Assembly: GCF_016859125.1 (NCBI RefSeq) | Contig: NZ_CP069338.1 | Coordinates: 4,961,501 to 5,025,500 of the forward strand | Direction of reading: 5' to 3' | Length of the DNA stretch: 64,000 nt | DNA from: Archangium violaceum | Lineage (GTDB): Bacteria > Myxococcota > Myxococcia > Myxococcales > Myxococcaceae | Shown: piece by piece, positions 45,421 to 58,328 of the stretch | Numbering within the stretch: the stretch's first letter is position 1 | How the letters are laid out: the number at the start of each line of letters is the position of its first letter | Position numbers and translations under genes: made by a program | Notes under the pieces: model-generated | The model's database searches: none | Told to the model about the DNA's origin: nothing | The model's input: the letters and a program-made list of their open reading frames with translations, nothing else

Positions 45421-46080
45421 CTGGATTCTCGCTTCTGGCGCCACGGTGAGAACTCTGGGAAGGGCGCCTCTTCCCGCGGCGAGCCCAGAGCATCGGGAAT
45501 GCCAGCTCGAGAGCGTTGAGCAACGCTCTGCCCACATGACCTGGGAGGCTGCCCATCGTGTGAATCCCATTCGTGCTCCTCGTACCGGGCGAGGGAGATG
45601 GGAACTCGTTTTCCAGGTGTGGGTGGAAAATTCGTTATTACTGGAAATCCGATGCCTCGAAGGGGATGGTTTCCTGCCGTCACGCTCCCATCACGCCCTG
45701 CGGTCTATGTCGGCGCGGTAGTCCATTCCTCCGTGAAAAGGACGAGGCGCTTGTCGAAAGAGTCCGAGAGAGTCATTGCGTTCGCCGTTGCCGCCATACG
45801 GCGAGACCGGGTCCCGACCCGGGGGGCACGTGTGACCTCCGGTATCGTTCAGCACCTTTGTCAGTTCAACGGACTTCATGCGTCACTGCGCTGTGTGAGG
45901 CGCCCCCAACGGGGGTTGCCAACGGGGGTGTGACAGGGCCGTAACGGTCCGTACTCGAGGGGGGCCCCTGTTTTCTTCACTCAACTCCTCTTTGCCGGCA
46001 TGTCAGGGGTCGTGTCTATTGTCGCCATCTACGCCGGGCCGGACGGCGAAGAGGGGGAGTCAGATAAAATGGAGAGTAGA
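45421..46080. other. Intergenic region of 660 bases with short repeats
   Basis: This gap lies between divergent lipoprotein genes. It contains the hairpin CCGGGT CCCG ACCCGG (45807-45822) and an 11-base direct repeat CCAACGGGGGT at 45906-45916 and 45919-45929, spaced by 13 bases and within 175 bases of the right-hand gene. The stretch 45610-45660 is AT-rich. No gene with a convincing start and codon use was found, so it is probably a regulatory region. Confidence 0.45.
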
Positions 46081-47427
46081 ATGAGAGTCGTCGCTCGTGC
46101 GGCATTGCTGTGGGCCGCGTGTGGGGTCCTGGGCGCATGCCAGGCGGGTGTTGGGGAGCAGGCGAACACCGAGGTCATCCGCATGCGGATTCCCCTGACG
46201 GGGGATGTCTGCGGAGTCGTTTCGGCGGATGCTTCCGTGTCGGCCATCGACATGACGCCAATCGGTCCCGTGGCGCTCGAGGTGGCGGACGCCGCCATCA
46301 CGGGTCGCATCCCGTCGGTTCCCGCGGGTACGGGCCGCAAGGTCCAGGTGAGTGCGTACAACACCGCCGGGCTGGAGGTGTATGCCGGCAGCACGGACGT
46401 CACCGTGGAGGCTGGCTCTGCCGTGTCGGCCAGCATCACCCTGTATCGCAACACCAAGAACTGCCCGCTCACCGGCAGCACCGGTGACATCGACATCACG
46501 GGGACGTTGGACACCGGCGGTACGCCTCCTCCGCCCGCGGACGGCGGGGTCGTCGTCCTGGAGGGCGCGGAGTTCGCGTTCACCTTCGAGGATGCGACCT
46601 TGAGCAACAACGGGGTCCTTCACTTCTTCGATAGCACCAACGAGAAGATCCGCCGTCTGGACCTGACCACGCACCGCTTCCTGCCCGCCTTCACGGGCTC
46701 GGCGGACGCTGTCAGCATGGCCGTGGCGCAGGACGGTTCGGCCGCGTACCTGGCCTACTCCGGTGGACGGATCGATTCCTTCAACCCGGTGGATGGGAGC
46801 TCCAGGTTCTTCGGCGCGGCGCCGGCGACGGTGTCGAGCATGACGGTGACCGGGGACTACCTGTTCGCCATTGATGGCTCGGGGGCCTGGGCCACGCACG
46901 CGCTCTATCAGCGGTCGACGGGGGCGCGGGTCGCCTCGGCGGAGTGGCGGGGCACCTCCCGCAGCATGGCGTACTCGCCGGTCAACAAGCGCGTCTACTT
47001 CCTCGACAGTGGTGTCTCGCCCACTGACGTGAACATGGTGGACGTGGAGCCCACCACGGGCACGTTGGGCAACGAGACGGACTCGCCCTACCATGGCAGC
47101 TACAGCCTGCCCAACCCGCTCCGGCTCCTGCCCGACGAGTCGGGGGTCATCGTGGGAAGTGGTCTCATCTTCAACGCCAAGGATCTTACCTACCGCACCA
47201 GCCTGGGCCTGTCGTTCCAGGACATCGCCTTCCACGGTGATCGGCTCTACCTCATCGACACCGTGGGTGACATGACCCAGCTCCGGGTGCTGAGCAGCAC
47301 CTTCGACATCCTCTCGGCTCAGTACTACCCGGGCACCGCCGAGAGGGTGTTCGTGTACAAGAACCAGCTCGTGCTCGTCACCGCGGGCGCGTCGGGCGGG
47401 TTGCAGGTGCGTCTCATCACGCTGTAG
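46081..47427 (+). CDS. Lipoprotein with beta-propeller-like repeats
   Basis: A 448-residue protein from ATG 46081, chosen because GGAGAG is seven bases upstream; the earlier ATG 46069 lacks that spacing. The signal ends VLGACQAG (lipobox LGAC). Residues 35-150 are a beta domain of an Ig or carboxypeptidase-regulatory-like kind (VAGTGRKVQVSAYNTAGLEV, reading partly). A Pro/Thr linker near 170 (TGGTPPPPADGG) leads to a C-terminal propeller-like part with repeated strands (AVSMAVAQDGSAAYLAYSGG, YSPVNKRVYFLDSG, DIAFHGDRLYLIDT). This suggests a surface binding protein. The ligand is not apparent. A strong terminator follows. Confidence 0.75.
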   Translation: MRVVARAALLWAACGVLGACQAGVGEQANTEVIRMRIPLTGDVCGVVSADASVSAIDMTPIGPVALEVADAAITGRIPSVPAGTGRKVQVSAYNTAGLEVYAGSTDVTVEAGSAVSASITLYRNTKNCPLTGSTGDIDITGTLDTGGTPPPPADGGVVVLEGAEFAFTFEDATLSNNGVLHFFDSTNEKIRRLDLTTHRFLPAFTGSADAVSMAVAQDGSAAYLAYSGGRIDSFNPVDGSSRFFGAAPATVSSMTVTGDYLFAIDGSGAWATHALYQRSTGARVASAEWRGTSRSMAYSPVNKRVYFLDSGVSPTDVNMVDVEPTTGTLGNETDSPYHGSYSLPNPLRLLPDESGVIVGSGLIFNAKDLTYRTSLGLSFQDIAFHGDRLYLIDTVGDMTQLRVLSSTFDILSAQYYPGTAERVFVYKNQLVLVTAGASGGLQVRLITL

Positions 47428-47447
47428 TCCGGTTTTGTAGTCTGGTT

Positions 47448-47479
47448 CCGGGCGGCCACTCCGGGGGGTGGCCGCCCGG
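47448..47479. terminator. Bidirectional terminator hairpin
   Basis: A perfect 12-bp stem CCGGGCGGCCAC (47448-47459) / GTGGCCGCCCGG (47468-47479) with an 8-base loop follows the propeller lipoprotein stop by 20 bases. Confidence 0.65.
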
Positions 47480-47485
47480 GTCCGT

Positions 47486-47689
47486 TCAGGGCTCGAACTC
47501 CACGACAAGAGGTGAGCCCGGTGCCACCGCTACCTCTGGAGCCTTCTCGGGGAGCGGCGGTGCGGGTGCGAGCGCGACAGGCTCCTGGGCCACCAGCGGC
47601 GACGTGTCACTTCCCACCGAGGTGAGCACGGCCTGTCGCTCGTCGAGCAGCTCCGCCCACCACTCCACGCGCGTCCCCTTCCTCTTCAC
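47486..47689 (-). CDS. Possible small gene or remnant
   Basis: From GTG 47689 there are 67 codons (VKRKGTRVEWWAELLDERQA...) ending in a Pro/Ala/Glu-rich tail (PLVVEFEP). The sequence composition is protein-like, but there is no good ribosome site and no recognised family. It faces the propeller lipoprotein across a terminator and sits beside the decayed kinase tail at 47750-47803. It may be the last part of a gene whose front was lost. Low confidence. The rest of the 47428-47958 gap holds only that terminator and the kinase-tail copy. Confidence 0.3.
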   Translation of the reverse strand: MKRKGTRVEWWAELLDERQAVLTSVGSDTSPLVAQEPVALAPAPPLPEKAPEVAVAPGSPLVVEFEP

Positions 47690-47749
47690 GGAGGCCCTGC
47701 CCTCCGTGCGCGGCTGCTCCCGCCGGTTCCACCCGGCGCCGTCCTCGCC

Positions 47750-47803
47750 GAAGTGGAGATCCGCGCCGGAAAGACCACGGGGAAGAAGCTGCGGCTCTGA
47801 GCG
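47750..47803 (+). repeat. Decayed copy of the kinase 3' end (54-base direct repeat)
   Basis: These 54 bases match 49702-49755 with two mismatches, by eye. The shared segment encodes the last 16 residues (EVEIRAGKTTGKKLRL here) and stop of the PEGA-tailed kinase. The frame upstream of this copy does not read as kinase sequence, so it is a fragment left by duplication or deletion. Confidence 0.75.
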
Positions 47804-49696
47804 CGCTGTCTCCGCTCCGCTTTTCTCGAAAAGCAATCGAGCACGTGACAGAGGAGGATTGGATGTCTCACCCCCGCACGATTCGATGGAGAGCAACCAC
47901 GGCCCATTGATAGTAATGAAATGACTGGAAAACACTGAATTGACAGGGACCCGGTGGGATGAAGAATGTGAAGCCCGTGCGTGACCTCCACACCTGGACT
48001 TCGGAGAGTGACACCCAGTCCTTCGTCATCTGGGAGCAAGGGCTGACCGTGGGCCGTTACCAGCTGTTGACGAAGCTCGCGGTGGGCGGCATGGCGGAGA
48101 TCTGGCTGGCGCGACAGTCCGGGCCCCAGGGGTTCGAGAAGTTCGTCGCCATCAAGCGCATCGTCGAGAGGTTGAGCTCGGATTCGGAGTTCGTGGGATT
48201 GTTCCTCGACGAGGCCCGGCTCGCCGCGCAGCTCAATCACCCGCACATCGTCCAGATCCTCGAGCTGGGAGAGGAAGAAGGGGCCTACTACATCGCGATG
48301 GAGTACCTGGCCGGCGAGAACTCGGCCTCCATCGCCAAGGCCTGCGCGCGTCAGAAGAAGCCGCTGCCCCTCGCCCTCGCGGTGCGCATCATCGCGGACG
48401 CCGCCGAGGGCCTGGCCTATGCCCACGCGAAGCAGGGACCCGATGGAGCCCTGCTCGGCATCGTCCACCGGGACGTGTCGCCGCATAACATCCTGGTGAC
48501 CTACGAAGGCACGGTGAAGCTCCTGGACTTCGGGATCGCCAAGGCCGCCAACCGCGAGACCCAGACGATGGTGGGCCAGGTGCGAGGCAAGGCGGCGTAC
48601 ATGTCGCCCGAGCAGGCGCGAGGCGAGCCGCTCGATGGTCGCAGCGACATCTTCTCGCTGGGCATCGTCCTCTTCGAGCTGGTGACGGGCACGCGGCTCT
48701 TCCCCTCCACCGATTCGCTTGGCGTGATGAACATGCTGGCCGGTGAGACGCCGCTGCCCCTCGCCCACGAGCGCAACCCGCGCGTTCCCGAGTCCCTGAG
48801 CCGCATCATCTCCCGGGCCCTCGCGCGTCAGCCCGCCCAGCGTTATCCCAGCGCTCGTCACTTCCATGCGGCGTTGCAGGCGTGGCTGCGTGGCCTGCCG
48901 AAGGTGCCGGACTGTTGCGAGCTGGCCCGCTTCATGACGCAGCTCTTCGGTGAGCGCATCCAGGAGCGTGCCCGGCTGCTGGAGTCCGCGCGCTCCGGGG
49001 ATCTCACCCCGTCGAGCGCCCGTCGGGTCGCGGGGCGCAGCCAGTCCTCGCCGTCCATGCCGGGCCATGTCCTCGGGTCCCTGGAGCTCACCGCGAAGCT
49101 GTCCACCCCCCGCCGGAGTCGCTGGCCCTGGCTCGCCGGTGCCTCCGGGGTGTCGCTGCTCGCCCTCACCGGAGTGTTCTTCGCCCTGCGCGCGTCGCCC
49201 GTCGAGCCCTCCACCGTCCAGACGCCTCCGGTCGCCGAGCGCCCGCCCACGCCCGTGGGGCCGCCCGTGCTCTCCATCGAGACGGATCCCCCTGGCGCCC
49301 GGCTCTGGGTGGACGGCCAGGAGGTGGGAGTCTCGCCCCTGACGCTCGAGACGCTCGCGCCGGGCGAGCACCTCGTGAAGGCCTCGCTCGAGGGCAGGGA
49401 GCCCGTGGAACGTCCGGTGAGGCTGTCCCATCCGGGCGAGCGGACCCTGGTGATCCTCGAGTTGGCCGCCCCGCGGCAGCAGCCGCTCCCCCCCGAGGCG
49501 CCCGCGGAGCCCCAGGCCGCCGCGGTGGCTCGCGTGACGAAGCGCGCCAGGGGACGGCTGTCCCTGGACACCACGCCCTGGACCTACGTCTACCTCCGTG
49601 GGCGGAAGCTGGGGGACACGCCCCTCATCGAGTTCCCCCTCCCCGCGGGGCGGCACCAGCTCAAGCTCGTCAATGAGGACAGGAATATCTCCACCG

Positions 49697-52618
<2,922 letters not shown>

Positions 52619-52649
52619 GCCAGGAAGAGGATAGCCGACGTGGGCGGCC

Positions 52650-53351
52650 ATGACGATGAGCGACACGGATCATCAGGAAGAGCGGGCCTTCGCGAGTGCG
52701 TGCGCGCGGGGTGAGGCGGAGGCTCTCTCGGAGTTCGAGACGCGCTTCGTCCCCCAGCTCCGCAAGGCTTTACAGCAGCGGGGGATGGATGTGGCCACGG
52801 TGGAAGAGGCCCTCCAACTCCTGCGCGTGAAGCTCTTCCTCCCCAGTGGAGACCGTCCTCCCCGCATCGCCGACTACTCGGGACAGGGCTCGTTGTTGGC
52901 CTGGCTTCGCGTGGCCGCCCTGCGCACCGCCCTGAACATGATGCGTGAGCGGAAGCTGTCGTTCGACCTGGACGAGGCCCGGCTCGAGGAGGCCGCCGCT
53001 CCCCTCGACGAGGCCGACCGGCGCTACATCAAGGAGCGCTACCGCAAGGACTTCACCGAGGCGTTCCAGGAGGCGCTGACGGCCCTGGAGCCCCGGGGCC
53101 GGACCCTGCTGCGGTTGCACCTGGTGGAGGGCGTGGGGACGGCCCAGATCGCCCGCGCCTACCGCGTGGACCGCTCCACGGTGAAGCGCTGGCTGGCCCA
53201 GTCCCGGGAGACGTTGCGCGAGGAGGTCCGCGTGCGCCTCGCGGCCCGCATCGGCGTGGACACGCCCGCGCTCGGCAGCCTCCTGCTCGAGCTCCAGAGC
53301 CAGCTCGACCTGAGCATCCGCTCCGCCTTGCGCGACCCGACGTCCTCCTGA
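52650..53351 (+). CDS. Myxococcales-type (gmx1) RNA polymerase sigma factor
   Basis: A 233-residue sigma-70 family protein from ATG 52650; ATG 52656 is an alternative. Region 2-like sequence reads LSEFETRFVPQLRKALQQRG and SLLAWLRVAALRTALNMMRE. Region 4 with its helix-turn-helix reads LRLHLVEGVGTAQIARAYRV followed by DRSTVKRWL. This matches the Sig-70_gmx1 family that is characteristic of Myxococcales and often paired with zinc-finger kinases. Here it is divergent from such a kinase. An incomplete stem GGACAC/GTGTCC follows the stop. The target promoters are unknown. Confidence 0.87.
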   Translation: MTMSDTDHQEERAFASACARGEAEALSEFETRFVPQLRKALQQRGMDVATVEEALQLLRVKLFLPSGDRPPRIADYSGQGSLLAWLRVAALRTALNMMRERKLSFDLDEARLEEAAAPLDEADRRYIKERYRKDFTEAFQEALTALEPRGRTLLRLHLVEGVGTAQIARAYRVDRSTVKRWLAQSRETLREEVRVRLAARIGVDTPALGSLLLELQSQLDLSIRSALRDPTSS

Positions 53352-53365
53352 CGGAGGGCCGCGCC

Positions 53366-53382
53366 GGACACCGGAAGTGTCC
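53366..53382 (+). terminator. Short stem-loop after the sigma factor gene
   Basis: GGACAC (53366-53371) / GTGTCC (53377-53382), 6-bp stem and 5-base loop, begins 14 bases after the sigma factor stop. There is no T tract, so its role is uncertain. Confidence 0.3.
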
Positions 53383-53395
53383 TGCTTCCGTGGGG

Positions 53396-53678
53396 TTGGC
53401 GAGCGGCTCGGTCAACCAGTACGCGAAGAAGTACGGCGCGGATCCGAAGGTGGTCGCCGGCATCATCGCGCGGGAGTCATCGTTCAAGAACCACGGCGTG
53501 CACCGCGATGGCACGGGCCACGGGCTCATCGGCCTGGATCGGCTCGTCGTACATCTCCAACGGTGACAACGGGATGATCATCCGGTTCTGGCTGTGCGAC
53601 GACTGCGCCATGACGCTCGGCCCCGGTCTGGGGCCCATCGACAGGGATGAGCCCGAGGCACACCCGCAGCGCGTATAG
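53396..53678 (+). pseudogene. Remnant of a lysozyme / transglycosylase-like gene joined to another fragment
   Basis: Frame one from TTG 53396 to TGA 53564-53566 encodes NQYAKKYGADPKVVAGIIAR then ESSFKNHG...GTGHGLIGLD, which has the look of an SLT or goose-type lysozyme catalytic start (IIARESS with Glu, then a GLIGLD loop). Normal enzymes continue for over 100 residues. A different frame then runs GSSYISNGDNGMIIRFWLCD to TAG 53676-53678, of unknown family. The two pieces meet near 53540. It is best read as decayed gene material. The 336-base stretch around it contains no intact gene. Confidence 0.55.
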
Positions 53679-53687
53679 GGACGGCCC

Positions 53688-54362
53688 CTATGCCATCGTC
53701 ACAGTGGGATCGATCAAGGGCCTCATATCCTCCTTGGGCAGCTCGAGCTTGGGGGCGATGACATCAGGCTTCTTCAGTAGTTGGCTAAGGGGGCCTCGCA
53801 GCTTCTCCTTGTCCAGGCCCTTGTCCTTGGCCTTGTCGATGTCGAACTCCGCCTGCTGCTGGGCGAGCTTGACCTCGGAATTCGAGCCCAGGGGGCCGAA
53901 GGAGAGGGGGCCGCTGGAACGGAGGTCGGCGATGCCCATCTGCTGGGCGCTGAGCTCGTTGAGCTCGTTGAAGCTCAGCGAGCCCTTCTTGGCACCCTCG
54001 GCGATGGATTCGATCTGCCTGGCCTGCGTCGTCCTCGTCGTCTGCGGGCCTCCTCTGATGGGGAGGAAGAGGTCACGCTGGTTGTTGCTGGCGGCCCGAT
54101 CGATGTCGCTGCCGAGAGCCTTCGACAGCTGCTTCAGTTCCCTCGATTCCTGCACGGAGATCTTGCCATCGGCGTTGGCCTGCTGGGCGAGATTGGAGAA
54201 GGTCGCCTCGTTCTTGAGGAGCGTCTTGGCCTCGTTGGCGGTGATGGAGCCGTTGCGCACGCCATCGGAGAGCTTGCTCAGGTTCTCGCCCTGGGCATCC
54301 TTCACGGAGTTCGCGTTGAAGTTGGGGTTGAAGGGGGGGTGAGTGGGAGGGGCGACCTTCAT
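53688..54362 (-). CDS. Protein with EF-hand-like repeats, unknown function
   Basis: A 224-residue protein from ATG 54362, with AGGAG seven bases upstream. It has no signal peptide. Residues 30-90 carry two helical units of the kind LSDGVRNGSITANEAKTLLK and QANADGKISVQESRELKQLS. The second resembles a degenerate EF-hand loop (N-x-D-G-x-I-x3-E), so weak calcium binding is possible. A related unit recurs as IAEGAKKGSLSFNELNELSA. The C-terminus has a Leu/Lys/Asp-rich helix. Secretion by a non-classical route cannot be excluded. No family was recognised. Confidence 0.6.
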   Translation of the reverse strand: MKVAPPTHPPFNPNFNANSVKDAQGENLSKLSDGVRNGSITANEAKTLLKNEATFSNLAQQANADGKISVQESRELKQLSKALGSDIDRAASNNQRDLFLPIRGGPQTTRTTQARQIESIAEGAKKGSLSFNELNELSAQQMGIADLRSSGPLSFGPLGSNSEVKLAQQQAEFDIDKAKDKGLDKEKLRGPLSQLLKKPDVIAPKLELPKEDMRPLIDPTVTMA

Positions 54363-54808
54363 GGGGTTTCTCCTATTCCGGTGACGGAGAGCCTCCAGTG
54401 CACCCGTTGTGCCAGGCTCAGGGCGAGGACAGTTCCCTCTGGGGCCACCCTTTCTCGGGGCCAGGGTGATGACTGCCGTCACCAGTTTCCCTGGAGACAG
54501 CAGTCACCACGGGGGTCTACCGGCTCCACCTCCGCTGCCGGAGGGGCTGCTCTCTCTCATAGGACGCGGGCGACGGAGCGAGCGGAGGTTTCCCGAATTC
54601 TTTGGACGAGTGAATGGGCCGAGGACCGTAGGGAGGCTCGACCTCTCCCTTCTCCTCCGTCCCCCGTGGGGGGCCCGCACGTACTCTCCCCTCCGCACGC
54701 GGACCGCACCAAATTGGAATTGAACAGGGGAGGGGCCGAGGTGCCCTGCTTGGGGGCCGATCCTCGTGTCCCCGCCCGGTGGAGTCCAGGCGTTGGGAGG
54801 TCCATGCG
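54363..54808. other. Intergenic region of 446 bases
   Basis: The region separates the EF-hand-like gene and the multi-PAS kinase, which diverge. It contains a CCCCC GTG GGGGG hairpin near 54660 and an AT-rich spot AAATTGGAATTGAA at 54712-54725. No gene with supported start and codon use was identified. Promoters for both neighbours are expected here. Confidence 0.4.
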
Positions 54809-57800
54809 ATGTCCGAGGATGGCGGTCGAGCTCCTGACTTCCGGGCCTTGTTCGAGGCGGCCCCGGAGCCCTTCCTCGTCCTCTCGCCCGATGCACCGCG
54901 CTTCACGATCATCGCGGTGAGCGATGCATACCTCCGCGCGACCCTGAGACAGCGTCGGGAAATCCTGGGCCGCGGTCTGTTCGAGGTCTTTCCCGACAAC
55001 CCCGCAGAGCCCTCGGCCACCGGTGTGCGGAACCTCCGCGGCTCGCTCGAGCGCGTGCTCGCCCGCCGTGAACCGGATGCCATGGCAATGCAGAAATATG
55101 ACATTCCCCGGAAGGAGGGCGGTTTCGAGGAGAGGTTCTGGAGCCCTCTGAACACCCCCGTGCTGGACGCGCACGGAGAGGTCGCCTTCATCATCCACAA
55201 GGTCGAGGACGTGACCGGGTTCGTTCGCCGTCAGCTCCGCGAGGCGAAGGCGGAGCTCGAGCGGCAGCGGGCCCGGGCCGAAGCCGCCGAGGTGCGCGTC
55301 TCCCAAATCCTCGAGCGCATCACCGACGCGTTCTGCTCCCTGGACACGGACTGGCGCTTCACCTACGTGAACGAGGCCGCGCAGCGGGTTGTCTACGCCC
55401 TGGGAGGAGAGGGGCAGCTGCTCGGCAGGTCCCTCTGGGAGGTCCTGCCCTCTCTGAAGGGCTCGCGCTTCGAGCGCGAATACCTTCGAGCCATGCGGGA
55501 GCAGAGCGCCGCCCACTTCGAGGACTTCTTTCCGCCCGCCGATGCCTGGTTCGAGATTCACGCCTATCCCTCGCCGGACGGACTCACCATCGTCTTTCGA
55601 GACGTGACCGCGAGGCGGCGCGCCGAAGTGCGGCTGCGGAGCCTCGAGTCGGTCGTGACCAACGCGAACGATGCCGTCCTCATCACCGAGGCGGGGCCGT
55701 TGGAGCATCCCGGGCCCAGGATCGTCTACGTCAACGAGGGGTTCACCCGCATGACGGGGTATCGGGCGGAGGAGGTCCTCGGCCAGTCGCCACGCATGAT
55801 GCAGGGGCCGGGCACGGAGCGCGAGGCGACTGCCCGGATCCGCTCGGCGCTCGAGCGCGGGGAGCCCATCCAGGTCGAGCTCCTCAACTACAAGAAGGAC
55901 GGCACTCCCTTCTGGGTCGAAATCAGCATCGCCCCCGTGCTGGACGAGCAGGGGCGCCTCGTGCACTTCAGCTCCGTGCATCGCGATACGACGGAGCGCA
56001 GGAAGGCCGAGGAGGCCGCGCTTCGTCTCGCCCGTGAAGAGGCCGCGCGCACCCAGGCGGAAGACGCGGAGAGGAAGCTCACCGCGGTTCTGGAGAGCAT
56101 CACGGACGCGTTCTTCGCCCTGAATGAGCAGTGGCGGTTCACCTACATCAACCGGCGGACGGAGGAGCTCCTGGGGCGTGGCCGCGAGGAGCTGCTCGGA
56201 AGGTTCTTTCCGGAAGAGTTCCCGGAGGCGTGGGAATCAACGATTGGCCGGGAGTGCCGCCGAGCCATGCGGGAGCAGAAGATGCTCGAGTTCGAGGCCT
56301 TCTCTCCGACGACTCGCAGGTGGTTTCTGGTCCACGCGTATCCCGCGGCCCATGCGCTCTCGGTGTACTTCCATGACGTGACCGAGCGCAGGAGGATGCG
56401 CGAGGTGCTACGTGAGAGTGAGCTCCGCTACAGAGCGATCTTCGACAACAGCATGGATGCGGTCCTCCTGTCGGCACCGGATGGGCGCATCCTCATGGCG
56501 AACCGGGCATGCTCCCAGATGCTCGGTTACACCGAGGAGGAACTGCGGGAGGTGGGCTGGCAGGCCGTGTTCGAGCCCTCCGACCCACGACTGCAGGTCG
56601 CCCTCGAGGAGTGGCGCCGCAGTGGGCGGTTCCGCGGTGAGCTCACGATGAAGTGCAAGGACGGGGGGCACTTCCCTGTCGAGCTCTCCTCCTCCATCTT
56701 CCGCGATGGCCGGGGCGCGGAGTGGACGAGCATGTTCATCCGCGACATCACCGAGCGCAAGGAGCAGGAGCGGGAGCGGGAGCGGCTCCTATCGGCGCTC
56801 GATGAGGAGCGGCGCTGGCTTCAGGTCGTGCTCGAGACCGTGCCTCTCGGCGTCATCCTCATCGAGCCCGGCGGGCGCGTCTACTCCAACCCCCGGACCA
56901 AGGAGCTCTTCGGCAGCGCTCCATCCGCCAACCGCATCCTCCTTCCCGACGGGACACCCGTGCCGCGCGAGCAGTTCCTCTCTTCTCGCGTGCTTCGAAC
57001 CGGTGAAACCATCCTTGGCGCAGAGTTCCTCGCCGAGCGCCCGGACGGCTCGCGGCTCCCCATCCTCGGGAGCGCCGCTCCCATCCGCGATGCCGAGGGA
57101 CGGATCATCGGCGCGATTGGCGTGTTTCAGGACGTGAGCGAACGGATGAAGGCGCAGGAAGCCCTCCGGATGCGTGAACGTCTGTTGAGCGGCATCTTCG
57201 AGATTCTGCCGATCGGGCTCCGGATCGCGGACGCCACCGGACGCATCGTCCGCTTCAACCCCGCGGCCATGCGTATCTGGGGCCGGTCCGGCGCGCTCTC
57301 GTGGGACATGCACGAATACAAGGGCTGGTACGCCGATACCGGCAAGCCGCTCGCCGCGGAGGATTGGCCCCTCACCCGCGCGCTGTCGAAGGGGGATACG
57401 TGCATGGGTGAGCTGATCCGGATCCAGGGCCCCGATGGGACCCAGAAGGTCCTCATGAAGTCGGTGCTGCCGCTCCGTGACGAGCACGGCGGGTCCGCGG
57501 GAGCAATCGCCGTCGACACGGATGTGACGCAGTTGAAGGACACGGAGGAGGCGATTCGTCGCGCGGTGAGATCTCGCGATGATGTCCTGGGCATCGTCGC
57601 CCACGACCTCCGGAATCCACTGAATGGAATCCTCCTTCAGTTGCAACGGCTGCAGCGAGCGGGAACCCCGCTGGAGGGCATCGTCCACAAGGCCCTGGAC
57701 ACGATTCAACGCCAGGCGATGCGCATGAATCACCTCATTCGGGATCTGCTCGATGTGACGCGTCTCGAACAGGGAACGTTCTCGCTCCAACGCGACCGTG

Positions 57801-58279
57801 TCTCGGTGAGGGAGCTCCTGGACGAGGTTCGGGAGAACCAGGAATCCATCGCGTCGGCGGTGTCCGTGGACCTGCAGCCCGAATTGCATGGCGAGCCACC
57901 GGAGGTGTGGGCCGATCGGGACCGGGTCATTCAGGTGCTGGAGAATCTGATTGGCAATTCGGTCAAGTTCACCCCGCCGGGAGGGCGCATCAGGGTCGGT
58001 GCGGCTCGCAGAGGAGACGAGACCCTGTTCTGGGTCGTCGACACCGGCCCGGGAATTCCAGCCGAACACCTCCCGCACGTGTTCGATCGGTTCTGGCAGG
58101 CGAGCAGGACGGACAAGCGTGGCACGGGACTCGGGCTCGCGATCGTCAAGGGCATCATCGATTCACACGGGGGACGTATCTGGGTCGAGAGCCGGGTCGG
58201 CGCGGGGACGACGTTCTTCTTCACGCTCCCCGTCGCGCGTGCACTCGAGTCCCAGCCGGGCGATACGTCCCTCCATTAG
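54809..58279 (+). CDS. Very large multi-PAS histidine kinase (1156 residues)
   Basis: I start at ATG 54809 because GGGAGG stands about eight bases before it. The protein is soluble with six or seven PAS domains in series, several with PAC motifs (HRDTTERRKAEE, FIRDITERKEQE, FQDVSERMKAQE). They are followed by HisKA (VLGIVAHDLRNPLNG; His932) and HATPase_c (about 1035-1145) with N-box NLIGNSVKF, G1 DTGPGIP and G2 GTGLGLA. No heme or flavin signature was established. No adjacent receiver gene is visible, so it must act with a remote regulator. Confidence 0.92.
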   Translation: MSEDGGRAPDFRALFEAAPEPFLVLSPDAPRFTIIAVSDAYLRATLRQRREILGRGLFEVFPDNPAEPSATGVRNLRGSLERVLARREPDAMAMQKYDIPRKEGGFEERFWSPLNTPVLDAHGEVAFIIHKVEDVTGFVRRQLREAKAELERQRARAEAAEVRVSQILERITDAFCSLDTDWRFTYVNEAAQRVVYALGGEGQLLGRSLWEVLPSLKGSRFEREYLRAMREQSAAHFEDFFPPADAWFEIHAYPSPDGLTIVFRDVTARRRAEVRLRSLESVVTNANDAVLITEAGPLEHPGPRIVYVNEGFTRMTGYRAEEVLGQSPRMMQGPGTEREATARIRSALERGEPIQVELLNYKKDGTPFWVEISIAPVLDEQGRLVHFSSVHRDTTERRKAEEAALRLAREEAARTQAEDAERKLTAVLESITDAFFALNEQWRFTYINRRTEELLGRGREELLGRFFPEEFPEAWESTIGRECRRAMREQKMLEFEAFSPTTRRWFLVHAYPAAHALSVYFHDVTERRRMREVLRESELRYRAIFDNSMDAVLLSAPDGRILMANRACSQMLGYTEEELREVGWQAVFEPSDPRLQVALEEWRRSGRFRGELTMKCKDGGHFPVELSSSIFRDGRGAEWTSMFIRDITERKEQERERERLLSALDEERRWLQVVLETVPLGVILIEPGGRVYSNPRTKELFGSAPSANRILLPDGTPVPREQFLSSRVLRTGETILGAEFLAERPDGSRLPILGSAAPIRDAEGRIIGAIGVFQDVSERMKAQEALRMRERLLSGIFEILPIGLRIADATGRIVRFNPAAMRIWGRSGALSWDMHEYKGWYADTGKPLAAEDWPLTRALSKGDTCMGELIRIQGPDGTQKVLMKSVLPLRDEHGGSAGAIAVDTDVTQLKDTEEAIRRAVRSRDDVLGIVAHDLRNPLNGILLQLQRLQRAGTPLEGIVHKALDTIQRQAMRMNHLIRDLLDVTRLEQGTFSLQRDRVSVRELLDEVRENQESIASAVSVDLQPELHGEPPEVWADRDRVIQVLENLIGNSVKFTPPGGRIRVGAARRGDETLFWVVDTGPGIPAEHLPHVFDRFWQASRTDKRGTGLGLAIVKGIIDSHGGRIWVESRVGAGTTFFFTLPVARALESQPGDTSLH

Positions 58280-58328
58280 CGGACTTCCGCTCCTCCCACG
58301 CCATGGGATATTCCTGCCCGCCCCATCC

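Noticed and set aside
45598-45933. A plus-strand open frame of 111 codons in the long gap
   Set aside because: There is no ribosome site, Arg/Val-rich composition and no domain; the region fits promoter DNA better.
54557-55981. A minus-strand open frame of 474 codons
   Set aside because: It is antisense to the front of the multi-PAS kinase and has no ribosome site or domain.
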